A DNA stretch of 64,000 nucleotides, taken from positions 109,887,591 to 109,951,590 of the forward strand of contig NC_035436.2 in the NCBI RefSeq assembly GCF_002127325.2, written 5' to 3'. Shown piece by piece: positions 44,593 to 55,407 of this stretch (its first letter is position 1; every line of letters begins with the position of its first letter). A program made the translations under genes and the position numbers. Origin of the DNA: Helianthus annuus. Its lineage: Eukaryota > Streptophyta > Magnoliopsida > Asterales > Asteraceae. The notes beneath the pieces were generated by a model, which ran no database searches, was not told the origin of the DNA, and saw only the letters and a program-made list of their open reading frames with translations.

Positions 44593-46911
44593 TGTGACAA
44601 CTCGTACTTTAGACTTATCTTGTGTAACGTTATATGCTTACGTGAAATATATTATTTATATGAATGCATGATATTTTATATGAATGCTATGTGTATATGT
44701 GTTACGTGAACCCGAACCGCACACCATAACCCGATCGCACAAGGCTCACCCGGTCGCACAAACCCATTTGGGCCACACCTTGTAATCGGACACCATAAGG
44801 CAGCCGAGTTGGGCTCGGCCCACTCCTCTTAATCGTGTAAATTCCCATAGTTGGGGATTGGTATTCTCATTTGTCACAAAACACTTAACATACACAAAAA
44901 CACACAAAACCCAAACTCTCCTTCTCCCTCTCTCAAACCTGACGGCGAACAACCACTAGGATCGGAGATCTTGCTCTTTCTTTCGGCACACTTTCTCTTG
45001 GCTAGATTCTATCTTTCGGTTAGTGCCTTGTTTTACGATTTCGTGATGTTACGATTCCATGTTAGAATGTAATTATAATGATAAGCTAGAACCGACTGAT
45101 GATGCTTGTTAAACTATTGTTATCGTTCATGTTGTATGAGAACTAAATGGATACATGTAATCGGTTCATACGTGTGCTTTGAAATATGCTCTTTGGATGT
45201 TATTCTATAGATCCGAATTGTAGTATTGATCGGTTAGGGGGTCATTATGTTTAATCTGATTGAATGTTATTAAGTTGTGTTCTTGAACTAAGATTAGAGT
45301 TGTATGAATTACATGTCACAAGGATTGCTTGAATCGATTAGTTATTGTTCATGCTGCTATCATATTAGGGTTCATATGAAACGGTGGTGGAATTGCTTGT
45401 TTGATCGATAATATGCTAGATGAATGTTTTGGAAACTTGTTAACTGATAAGTTTGGAAACTTGGATAATTGTAACCGATCTGCATGAAATCAGGAAAAGT
45501 TGTTACAAATTGCTAGTCTCGACACGGTTGCGAGTCGAGAACTCCCTGTCTCGACTCGAGACCGCACATTCCCGGCACAAACCGCACGAGCCGAGACCAC
45601 GGTTGCGAGTCCTGTTGCGACTCGAGACCGGACCATGACAACTCGAGATCATCCTTGTTGCGACTCGAGACTTCGGAACCAGCCCAACTCGAGACCACTT
45701 GGTCTTGACTCGAGACTGTGAGCACGGGCACCTTATTATTGGACTGTTTAACCTTTTTGGGCTGAGTAGAATATTGGGCTGTTTATGTTGATTGGGCCGG
45801 GGTGTTAGATCGCACAACATGTTGTCGGATCGCACAACATGTTGGGCCGGGGTACATATGGGCTTATATTTTAGAATGCACAAGTATGACTATGTTGTGC
45901 TCTTGACTCTTAACGTGCAATACGTGTTTGCTATGATTTAATACATGCATTACTTGAAGTCAAACCCTGACTTGTGTGGTAACCCTGTTAGGACGTGGTT
46001 GACCACTCATAGTTCAAGAAACCCTTTTTGTGTATCTGCCGAGCAAACCAAGGTGAGTTCACACAGCCAAGGCATGGGATTCCCGGGTTGGGAATTGGGT
46101 TGGAATGTTTGATATGGAATGATTACTCGTACTTACGCAATCACTAGACTATAGACCATCGTCCTCAGGATAGTCAGGACACTTACGTAAAACCTACGTA
46201 AACTAGTATCTACCATTGTCTCCCGGGTCGGGAGGACACTTACGTAAATCCTACGTAACCTAATACCCACTACTGTCTTCCCGGGTCGGAAGGACACTTA
46301 CGTAAATCCTACGTAAACCCCACATGTACCACTGTCCTCGGGGAAGGGCACTCACGTAAATCCTACGTGACCTAGTACGTATTCCTGTTCTCGGTTTAAG
46401 AAGAACACATGGTTGCAAATAGTCTAGTAAGTACCATATTGGGAAGCCCCCATTAGTAAAGATAAACGTGGGAATCCCCCACTAGTAACATATATAAGCA
46501 TGGGAAACCCCCCACCAATAGTATATACATACATGGGAAGCCCCCAACTAGATGAACATACTCAATACTATTACGAACTTATTTTCTGTGAACTCGCTCA
46601 ACTAGTTGTTGATTATCTACTGCATGCCTTGCAGGACCTTAGGTACATTATGGAGCTTGCACAGGGAGGAGCAGGTCGTTGTGGGATACGGATCGTGAAC
46701 GATGTTTGAACTTATAACTTACTTTGGGTTTTCATTATTATGCTTCCGCTACTTAAATAATGTTTGGTTGTGAACATCAGTCATGTCACGATGAAATACA
46801 TTTTCTACTTTTACACTTAAATGCTATGTTTGATATGATTGATGGCTTGATCCTGGTCAGTCACGCTCCCAAGCGGTGGTACTCCGCGTGTGGGATTTTG
46901 GGGGTGTGACA
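44593..46911 (+). repeat. Left (shared) LTR of TE-G, 2,319 bp
   Basis: Starts TGTGACAACTCG, ends GGGTGTGACA. By hand I count about 29 substitutions against the right LTR (about 1.2 percent), mostly C/T and G/A. Holds a cluster of ACTCGAGAC motifs (45531-45720), two GATCGCACAACATGTTG copies (45809-45845), the intron-like segment GTGAGT (46053) to CATGCCTTGCAG (46634), and a hairpin array (46079-46407). Confidence 0.95.
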
Positions 46912-46914
46912 GAT

Positions 46915-46927
46915 TGGTATCAGAGCC
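46915..46927 (+). other. Primer binding site of TE-G
   Basis: TGGTATCAGAGCC three bases after the LTR, initiator tRNA-Met type. Confidence 0.93.
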
Positions 46928-47224
46928 ATTGGTTATAGAGAACTAGGTTTTAATATGGGAAAACGTTTTTATTAAAACCAGACTATAACCAGAACAGTGC
47001 TCTCAACGATCCACAACGACGCTTCGCTCCACGTGCAAGACTCGACATCCTAGGTAATAAGGTTTATGTTTATTACCTGCTTGCTAGAACTATATAGAAC
47101 TTTGCTCGCATTACGCTTAGATACACATGACTTTACTACATGAGAATACCTACGTGCTTACGCTTTTCTGTCATCGCCTTACTCGCGAACCATTCTCACT
47201 TACGCTACTTTTACAATGATGATC

Positions 47225-50200
47225 ATGTCTGGACGAATTAACATGACTCAAGCCCAGCTAGAGGCTCTCGTTCAAGCTCAAGTTGCTGCGGCACTTGCAG
47301 CTGCCCAAGCAGGTAGTATACCCTGCAGTATAGATTCACACTAGGATCCTTAGATCCTGCATTAACTCTCGTATTTAACTTCGTCCTATTCATACACAAT
47401 AGGTCAACACGCACAGCAGCCTGTCTGCACTTTTAAGAACTTCATGGACTGTCGTCCCAGTACTTTCAGCGGCACAGAGGGGGCAGTGGGACTCCTCCAC
47501 TGGTTTGAAAAGATCGAGTCTATGTTTGAAATGTGCGAATGCCCTGAGGCTCGCAGGGTCAAGTACGCCACTGGCACGCTAGAAGGAATAGCACTAACTT
47601 GGTTGAACGCCCAAGTTCAGATCTTAGGGTTGGCAGCTGCTAACGCCACACCCTGGAATGATTTCAAAGAACTTATCAAACGTGAGTACTGCACAAGGGA
47701 TGATATTCACAAGTTGGAGAATGAGTTTTATCACTTGAAGATGACGGGGTCAGAGATAGAAGCTTACACGAAGCGATCGAACGAACTGGCTATCTTGTGT
47801 CCAACCATGGTGGACCCTCCAATCAAGCGTATCGAATTGTACCTCAAGGGTCTAGCCTCAGAAATTGAGAGCCATGTTACATCGGCTAACCTCGACAACA
47901 TTCAAGATATTCAGCGTCTTGCTCATCGCCTCACGGATCAGGCGGTGAAACAGAACAAGTTGCCCAAACGCATCGGTGCTACCACTTCAGCCGCTACTCC
48001 CACTACACCCAGTGACAACAAAAGGAAGTGGGATGGGGATTCTAGCAAAGGTTCAGCAACAGTTCAGTCTCAAGCTCAGCAGCAGAAGACTGACCACTAC
48101 CAGAGTCCTAGTCAGCAATCCTCTAGTGGTCATAGACAGAGAAGGTATCAAGGGTTTCACCCCAAGTGTCACAACTGCAACAGACATCACAGCGGCCAGT
48201 GCAACAAAGGTCGTTGCCAAAGATGTCTCAAGATGGGTCACGAGGCCAAAGACTGTAGGAGCCCATGGCCTGCAAATCAGAATCAACAACCGCAACAACC
48301 AGCTTCACAGAACCCACAGCAGCAGCAGCCACAGCGTGGAAACCGGGGATATTTCCAGTGTGGAGCAGAAGGTCATTTCAAGCGCGATTGTCCTCAGTTG
48401 AACCAGAACCAGAACCGCAACAACAACAATAACCAGGGCAACGGGCACAACAACGGTGGGAACAACAACAACAATGGCAATGAGGCAAGGGGTCGAGCTT
48501 TCGTGCTAGGACGAGGAGACGCAATGAACGATCCCAATGTGGTTATGGGTAAGTTTCTCCTCGACGATATTTATGTTACTGTTTTGTTTGATTCGGGTGC
48601 GGATACAAGTTATATTTCTGTGAAAGTCAGTAAGTTGTTAAAACGTGCACCAACACCCCTAAGCACCAAACACGTCGTAGAACTAGCTAATGGTAAGAGT
48701 TTAGAAGCCACGCAGATATTCAGGGGTTGTAGTATTGTCTTAGCCGGTCAAGTTTTCTCCATCGACCTTATTCCCATAGTCTTGGGAAGTTTTGATATCG
48801 TTATTGGGATGGATTGGTTATCCCAACATCAGGCAGAGATCTTATGCAGTGAGAAGATTATTCACATTCCCCGTACTGGTCAAGAACCTCTCGAAGTCCA
48901 AGGTGACAAGAGTGGTGCTGTAGTTGGCATCATCTCCTTCTTGAAGGCTCAGAAATGTTTACGGAAGGGTCACACCGCAATCTTGGCACTCGTTTCAGAT
49001 GCATCAGTGAAAGAAAAGAAATTGGAAGATATTCCAATTGTTCGCGACTACCCTCAGGTGTTTCCTGAAGATTTACCTGGATTACCGCCTCACCGTCAGG
49101 TCGAATTTCAAATCGAGCTCGCTCCAGGAGCAGCACCCATAGCTCGCGCACCATATCGTCTACCTCCATCAGAATTGGAGGAACTGTCAAAGCAGCTACA
49201 AGAGCTCTTGGAAAAGGGCTTCATTCATCCAAGCTCTTCGCCTTGGGGAGCTCCAGTGTTTTTTGTGAAAAAGAAGGACGGTACATTCAGAATGTGCATG
49301 GACTACAGGGAACTCAACAAGGTGACGGTGAAGAACCGTTATCCTCTTCCACGCATAGACGACTTATTCGACCAGTTGCAAGGGTCGTGTTACTATTCCA
49401 AGATAGACTTGAGGTCTGGTTACCATCAGCTGAGAGTCTGGGAGGAGGACGTCTCCAAGACAGCATTCAGAACTCGCTACGGACACTACGAGTTTCTTGT
49501 CATGCCGTTCGGGTTAACGCACGCGCCTGCCGTATTTATGGACCTTATGAACAGGGTGTGCAAACCCTATCTTGACAAGTTCGTCATTGTTTTCATCGAC
49601 GACATCCTGATCTACTCCAAGAGTCAGGAGGAACACGAGCAGCATCTACGCCTTATTTTGGAACTCCAACGGAAGGAACAGCTGTACGCTAAGTTTTCGA
49701 AATGCGACTTCTGGCTTCGTGAAGCCCACTTTTTAGGCCACGTAGTGAACAAGGATGGGATCCATGTCGATCCATCCAAGGTAGACTCGATCAGAAACTG
49801 GCCTGCACCACGTACGCCAACGGAAATACGCCAATTCTTGGGTTTGGCGGGTTACTACAGACGGTTTATTAAAGACTTTTCAAAGATTGCTCAGCCGCTT
49901 ACGCTACTAACACAGAAGGGTGTCACCTATCGCTGGGGAGAGCCCCAGGAGACTGCTTTTCAGCACTTAAAGGATAGACTTTGCAGTGCACCTATCCTCT
50001 CATTGCTAGAGGGCACGGACGATTTTGTGGTATATTGTGATGCATCCATCCAGGGTCTTGGATGTGTATTGATGCAACGGGATAAGGTTATCACGTACGC
50101 TTCGCGTCAACTTAAGATACATGAACGAAATTACACGACGCACGATTTAGAGCTGGGAGCTGTTGTTTTCGCGCTCAAGATATGGCGACACTACCTGTAC

Positions 50201-51937
50201 GGTACCAAGTGCACGATTTACACTGATCACAGGAGTCTCGAGCATATCCTTAAGCAAAAGGATTTGAACATGCGTCAACGAAGATGGGTTGAACTACTTA
50301 ACGATTACGAATGCGCCATCAAGTACCATCCAGGCAAAGCCAATGTCGTGGCTGACGCTCTCAGTCGGAAAGACACTTTACCTCGGCGCGTGCGAGCGCT
50401 GCAGCTTACGATTCAGTCTAGCCTTCCTACACAGATACGAGATGCTCAGGCAGAAGCATTGAAACCAGAAAACGTCAGGGCTGAAGCCCTACGCGGCTCA
50501 CGGCAGCGGTTAGAACAGAAGGCAGACGGCGCCTACTATGTAACGGGGCGTATTTGGGTCCCACTTTATGACGGTCTACGCGAACTTGTGATGGATGAAG
50601 CTCACAAGTCCCGCTACTCGGTACATCCAAGGTCGGATAAAATGTACCACGACATCAGAACTACATACTGGTGGCCTAGTATGAAGGCCCACATCGCTAC
50701 TTACGTCGGCAAGTGTTTGACATGTGCAAAAGTCAAGGTTGGATACCAGAAACCAGCGGGCCTACTTCAGCAACCCATGATACCGCAATGGAAATGGGAA
50801 GAAATTTCCATGGATTTCGTTACAGGCCTACCTAGATCTCAGCGTGGGAATGATACCATATGGGTGATCATGGATCGACTCACCAAGTCTGCACACTTCC
50901 TAGCTATAAAGGAAACGGATAAGTTCTCCACTCTCGCAGACATCTATCTTAAAGAAGTTGTTTCGAGGCACGGAGTGCCCACCTCCATCATTTCGGATCG
51001 GGATGCACGATTCACGTCAGAACTATGGCAAGCGATGCGCAAATCTTTCGGCTCACGGTTAGACATGAGCACAGCGTATCACCCTCAGACGGATGGGCAG
51101 TCTGAGCGTACGATCCAAACTCTTGAAGACATGCTTCGGGCATGCGTTATCGATTTCGGCAACGACTGGGAAAAGCACCTCCCTTTGGTGGAGTTTTCAT
51201 ACAATAACAGCTATCACACTAGCATACAAGCCGCTCCATTCGAGGCATTGTACGGACGTAAATGCCGGTCACCTCTCTGTTGGGCAGAGGTGGGGGATAG
51301 TCAGATTACGGGTCCAGAGATTGTAGTGGACGCCACAGAAAAGATTGCACGGATACGACAACGCATGGCGGCAGCACGCGACCTGGAGAAAGCCTACGCG
51401 GACAAGCGTAGAAAGCCATTGGAATTTCAGGTCGGGGACCGGGTTTTACTCAAAGTCTCACCCTGGAAGGGTGTGGTACGTTTTGGCAAACGGGGCAAAC
51501 TAAATCCACGGTATGTCGGACCGTTCAAGATTATTGAGAAAATCGGCAAAGTGGCCTACAAGCTAAACTTACCAGCTGAACTCGGTGCAGTTCACAATGT
51601 ATTTCACGTGTCGAATCTGAAGAAGTGCCTGTCAGATGAGACCCTCATAGTTCCTTTCAAGGAACTCACTATCGACGAGCGGTTGCAGTTCGTCGAGGAG
51701 CAAGTTGAAATCACGGACCGGGATGTGAAGGTCCTCAAAAACAAGAGAATCCCTCTTGTTCGAGTTCATTGGAACTCCAGACGTGGCCCAGAGTACACCT
51801 GGGAACGCGAAGACAGGATGACAGAAAAGTACCCCCAGTTATTCGGAACCAATGCTACCACTACTGAGGCTGAAGCTACTACTGCGGAATTTCGGGACGA
51901 AATTCCAGATCAACGGGGGGAGAATGTGACACCCTAG
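47225..51937 (+). CDS. gag-pol polyprotein of TE-G, uninterrupted after splicing (about 1,540 aa)
   Basis: Exons 47225-47312 and 47403-51937. One polyprotein encodes particle protein and all enzymes for reverse transcription and integration in a cytoplasmic particle and nucleus. Approximate residues: capsid 45-200; zinc knuckles about 280-360 ([24 protein letters not shown]; the last knuckle reads YFQC..H..DC, so its first Cys is lost); protease with Leu-Phe-Asp-Ser-Gly-Ala-Asp near 425; reverse transcriptase with FIDD near 761; RNase H from about 900; integrase HHCC near 1095-1135 and DDE at about 1168, 1228 and 1262; chromodomain-like tail about 1462-1512 ([15 protein letters not shown]). 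The usual GLTNAP of reverse transcriptase reads GLTHAP. No stop or frameshift is present in the 4.5-kb exon, so this is the best candidate for a recently active copy. The stop lies just past a vestigial polypurine tract, which is translated. Confidence 0.92.
47313..47402 (+). other. Small intron in gag of TE-G (90 bp, phase 1)
   Basis: The donor GTAGTATACC follows exon 1 (ATG 47225, 88 nt; two further in-frame ATGs lie at 47216 and 47219). The acceptor CACAATAG ends at 47402. Unspliced, the exon-1 frame stops at a TAG in the intron. Spliced, exon 1 joins in frame to Gly-Gln-His-Ala-Gln-Gln and the long downstream frame. Without splicing the capsid would have to start at an internal ATG (47444). 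Confidence 0.78.
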
Positions 51938-52025
51938 GAAAACCAGTGAACAATACAAATTACCTAGCTTCCTCAGTGAGTGCATACCAAATTTCGGGAC
52001 GAAATTTCTTCTTAGTTGGGGATAA
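51888..52025 (+). promoter_or_regulatory. Duplicated palindrome and polypurine-tract module before right LTR of TE-G
   Basis: Module 1: AATTTCGGGACGAAATT (51888-51904), CGGGGGGAGAA, TGTGACACCC (51925). Module 2: AAATTTCGGGACGAAATTT (51989-52007, eight-base perfect arms), GTTGGGGATAA, then the true LTR start TGTGACAACT (52026). The purine run of module 1 is a better polypurine tract than the one at the true boundary. Confidence 0.72.
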
Positions 52026-54348
52026 TGTGACAACTCGTACTTTAGACTTATCTTGTGTAACGTTATATGCTTACGTGAAATATATTATTTATATGAATGC
52101 ATGATATTTTATATGAATGCTATGTGTATATGTGTTACGTGAACCCGAACCGCACACCATAACCCGATCGCACAAGGCTCACCCGGTCGCACAAACCCAT
52201 TTGGGCCACACCTTGTAATCGGACACCATAGGGCAGCCGAGTTGGGCTCGGCCCACTCCTCTTAATCGTGTAAATTCCCATAGTTGGGGATTGGTATTCT
52301 CATTTGTCACAAAACACTTAACATACACAAAAACACACAAAACCCTAACTCTCCTTCTCCCTCTCTCAAACCCGACGGCGAACAACCACTAGGATCGGAG
52401 ATCTTGCTCTTTCTTTCGGCACACTTTCTCTTGGCTAGATTCTATCTTTCGGTTAGTGCCTTGTTTTATGATTTCGTGATGTTACGATTCCATGTTAGAA
52501 TGTAATTATAATGATAAGCTAGAACCGATTGATGATGCTTGTTAAACTATTGTTATCATTCATGTTGTATGAGAACTAAATGGATACATGTAATCGGTTC
52601 ATACGTGTGCTTTGAAATATGCTCTTTGGATGTTATTCTATAGATCCGAATTGTAGTATTGATCGGTTAGGGGGTCATTATGTTTAATCTGATTGAATGT
52701 TATTAAGTTGTGTTCTTGAACTAAGATTAGAGTTGTATGAATTACATGTCACAAGGATTGCTTGAATCGATTAGTTATTGTTCATACTGCTATCATATTA
52801 GGGTTCATATGAAACGGTGGTGGAATTGCTTGTTTGATCGATAATATGCTAGATGAATGTTTTGGAAACTTGTTAACTGATAAGTTTGGAAACTTGGATA
52901 ATTGTAACCGATCTGCATGAAATCAGGAAAAGTTGTTACAAATTGCTAGTGTCGACACGGTTGCGAGTCGAGAACTCCCTGTCTTGACTCGAGACCGCAC
53001 ATTCCCGGCACAAACCGCACGAGCCGAGACCACAGTTGCGAGTCCTGTTGCGACTCGAGACCGGACCATGACAACTCGAGATCATCCTTGTTGCGACTCG
53101 AGACTTCGGAACCAGCCCAACTCGAGACCACTTGGTCTCGACTCGAGACTGTGAGCACGGGCACCTTATTATTTGACTGTTTAACCTTTTTGGGCCGAGT
53201 AGAATATTGGGCTGTTTATGTTGATTGGGCCGGGGTGTTAGATCGCACAACATGTTGTCGGATCGCACAACATGTTGGGCCGGGGTACATATGGGCTTAT
53301 ATTTTAGAACGCACAAGTATGACTATGTTGTGCTCTTGACTGTTAACGTGCAATACGTGTTTGCTATGATTTAATACGTGCATTACTTGAAGTCAAACCC
53401 TGACTTATGTGGTAACCCTGTTAGGACGTGGTTGACCACTCATAGTTCACGAAACCCTTTTTGTGTATCTGCCGAGCAAACCAAGGTGAGTTCACACAGC
53501 CAAGGCATGGGATTCCCGGGTTGGGAATTGGGTTGGAATGTTTGATATGGAATGATTACTCGTACTTACGCAATCACTAGACTATAGACCATCGTCCTCA
53601 GGATAGTCAGGACACTTACGTAAAACCTACGTAAACTAGTATCTACCATTGTCTCCCGGGTCGGGAGGACACTTACGTAAATCCTACGTAACCTAATACC
53701 CACTACTGTCTTCCCGGGTCGGAAGGACACTTACGTAAATCCTACGCAAACCCCACACGTACCACTGTCCTCGGGGAAGGGCACTCACGTAAATCCTACG
53801 TGACCTAGTACGTATTCCTGTTCTCGGTTTAAGAAGAACACATGGTTGCAAATAGTCTAGTAAGTACCATATTGGGAAGCCCCCATTAGTAAAGATAAAC
53901 GTGGGAATCCCCCACTAGTAACATATATAAGCATGGGAAACCCCCCCCCCACCATTAGTACATACATACATGGGAAGCCCCTAACTAGATGAACATACTC
54001 AATACTATTACGAACTTATTTTCTGTGAACTCGCTCAATTAGTTGTTTATTATCTGCTGCATGCCTTGCAGGACCTTAGGTACATTATGGAGCTTGCACA
54101 GGGAGGAGCAGGTCGTTGTGGGATACAGATCGTGAACGATGTTTGAACTTATAACTTACTTTGGGTTTTCATTATTATGCTTCCGTTACTTAAATAATGT
54201 TTGGTTGTGAACATCAGTCATGTCACGATGAAATACATTTTCTACTTTTACACTTAAATGCTATGTTTGATATGATTGATGGCTTGATCCTGGTCAGTCA
54301 CGCTCCCAAGCGGTGGTACTCCGCGTGTGGGATTTTGGGGGTGTGACA
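52026..54348 (+). repeat. Right LTR of TE-G, 2,323 bp
   Basis: Same layout as the left LTR. Intron-like segment from GTGAGT at 53486 to CATGCCTTGCAG at 54071. Differs from the left LTR by about 29 substitutions and a longer C-run near 53940. Followed directly by AAACC and the copia-type ORF of TE-H. Confidence 0.95.
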
Positions 54349-55407
54349 AAACCAAAGCAAAACTTTGTTCCTCACTCAAAAATCCCTAAATTTCAAACCC
54401 TAATTCAAAAAAAAAAAATGGCCGAAGTAAACCTCAACATCCCAATTGTTCAACATGATGTACCTTTCATTGACGATGATGAATTTCTGCCAATGAAGGA
54501 AAATAATTTGCTGATGAATACAGAGCACTCAGAATATGATGTGAGGTGCCAACTTCTGATAGAATATCTCATGAACTGTCCAATTACAGGAGCTCTAACA
54601 AAAGAGAAAAAAGTACCAGAAAAACTGCTGCAACAATTTGTTCACACCTTTGATGAAGTCGAAGAAAACCAACTCTCTGCCCATGTATGGGAAAATGTTT
54701 CCGTAACATTAACTCCTGCAAGGGTAAGAGAATGGCTTGAACTACCCATTCTTGATAACTATGTTGAAGCACCAAGCAGGAAAGAGCTATTAAGCTTTAT
54801 TATAGGGCTTGGTTACAAGAACAAGAAAATCAACAAAATTGGTTCAATCAGAAGGAATGAACTACCAGCAATATGGCAAGTGATGATGGAAGTATTAAAC
54901 AAATGTCTCACTTCAAAAAATGGAGGAACTGATCAGATTAATCAAGCTATTCTAACAATCATGTATGGACTCATAACTGGGTTCAGAACTGATTATGGAT
55001 TAGAAATTTTTAACCTGATCAAAAAGGTCAATCATCACCAAAAATGGAAAAATAATCTCACATTTGCCATATCCGAGATTAATTTCTATTTTTATTTCTG
55101 AAACATTTGCTGCAAGAGAAATGGAAATTCCAATTCTGGAAAATCTATGGAGATCAAACACAATGAAGGCCTGGAGTTCTAATCATGGATGGGAATCTGA
55201 CAAAGATATTCCTATATTAGCAGAAAGCATGCTATGTTTCATTTCACAAGATTCACAGTTCAGAATACAGCATGAGACTCTTCTAAACAAATCAGACTTC
55301 ACAACAGAAAGAGCCACCAGAGAAATTTTCAAATGCTCTTCATCACTGGAAGGAGATGAAGAACAAAAGTCAAAATCATCAAAAGAAGCAGAAGGAGAGA
55401 GAATTCT
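54349..55407 (+). pseudogene. TE-H: extra 3' ORF of a copia-type element, first part
   Basis: Starts at the ATG at 54418 (MAEVNLNIPIV) after an A-run. A helical N-terminal domain (CQLLIEYLMNCPITGALT), then SVTLTPARVREWLELPIL, then a second helical segment (ELPAIWQVMMEVLNKCL ... NQAILTIMYGLITGF). This resembles the protein piece at 43639-44205 and ORFs seen downstream of pol in plant copia elements. A frameshift lies near 55090; the frame then continues (AREMEIPILENLWRS ... SSKEAEGERIL) to 55407, where TE-I is inserted. No transmembrane segment or signal peptide is evident, so env-like is a positional label only. Confidence 0.55.
55403..55407. repeat. Target-site duplication of TE-I, left copy (ATTCT)
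   Basis: ATTCT at 55403-55407 and 63189-63193 flank TE-I, and the reading frame of the TE-H ORF continues across the site once the insertion is ignored. Confidence 0.92.

Larger units (their letters stand above)
44206..54348 (+). mobile_element. TE-G: tandem gypsy array (truncated internal end - LTR - full internal region - LTR)
   Basis: Positions 44206-44592 repeat 51639-52025 (end of pol and LTR-adjacent region) with only two differences that I can see, then an LTR (44593-46911), a full internal region, and a second LTR (52026-54348). The first LTR is therefore preceded by internal sequence rather than a host flank, so the left element was lost except for its last 390 bp. The bases after the right LTR (AAACC) have no partner on the left. 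Same protein family as TE-B. Confidence 0.92.

Noticed and set aside
45500..45883. Overlapping open frames on both strands rich in Arg/Asp/Ser (copied again at 52933-53316)
   Set aside because: They arise from the ACTCGAGAC repeats inside the TE-G LTR, appear on both strands at once and lie in a non-coding regulatory part.
54418..55101. Calling this a true envelope gene
   Set aside because: No signal peptide, transmembrane segment or fusion-peptide-like stretch can be seen; only the position and similarity to other plant copia 3' ORFs support the label.
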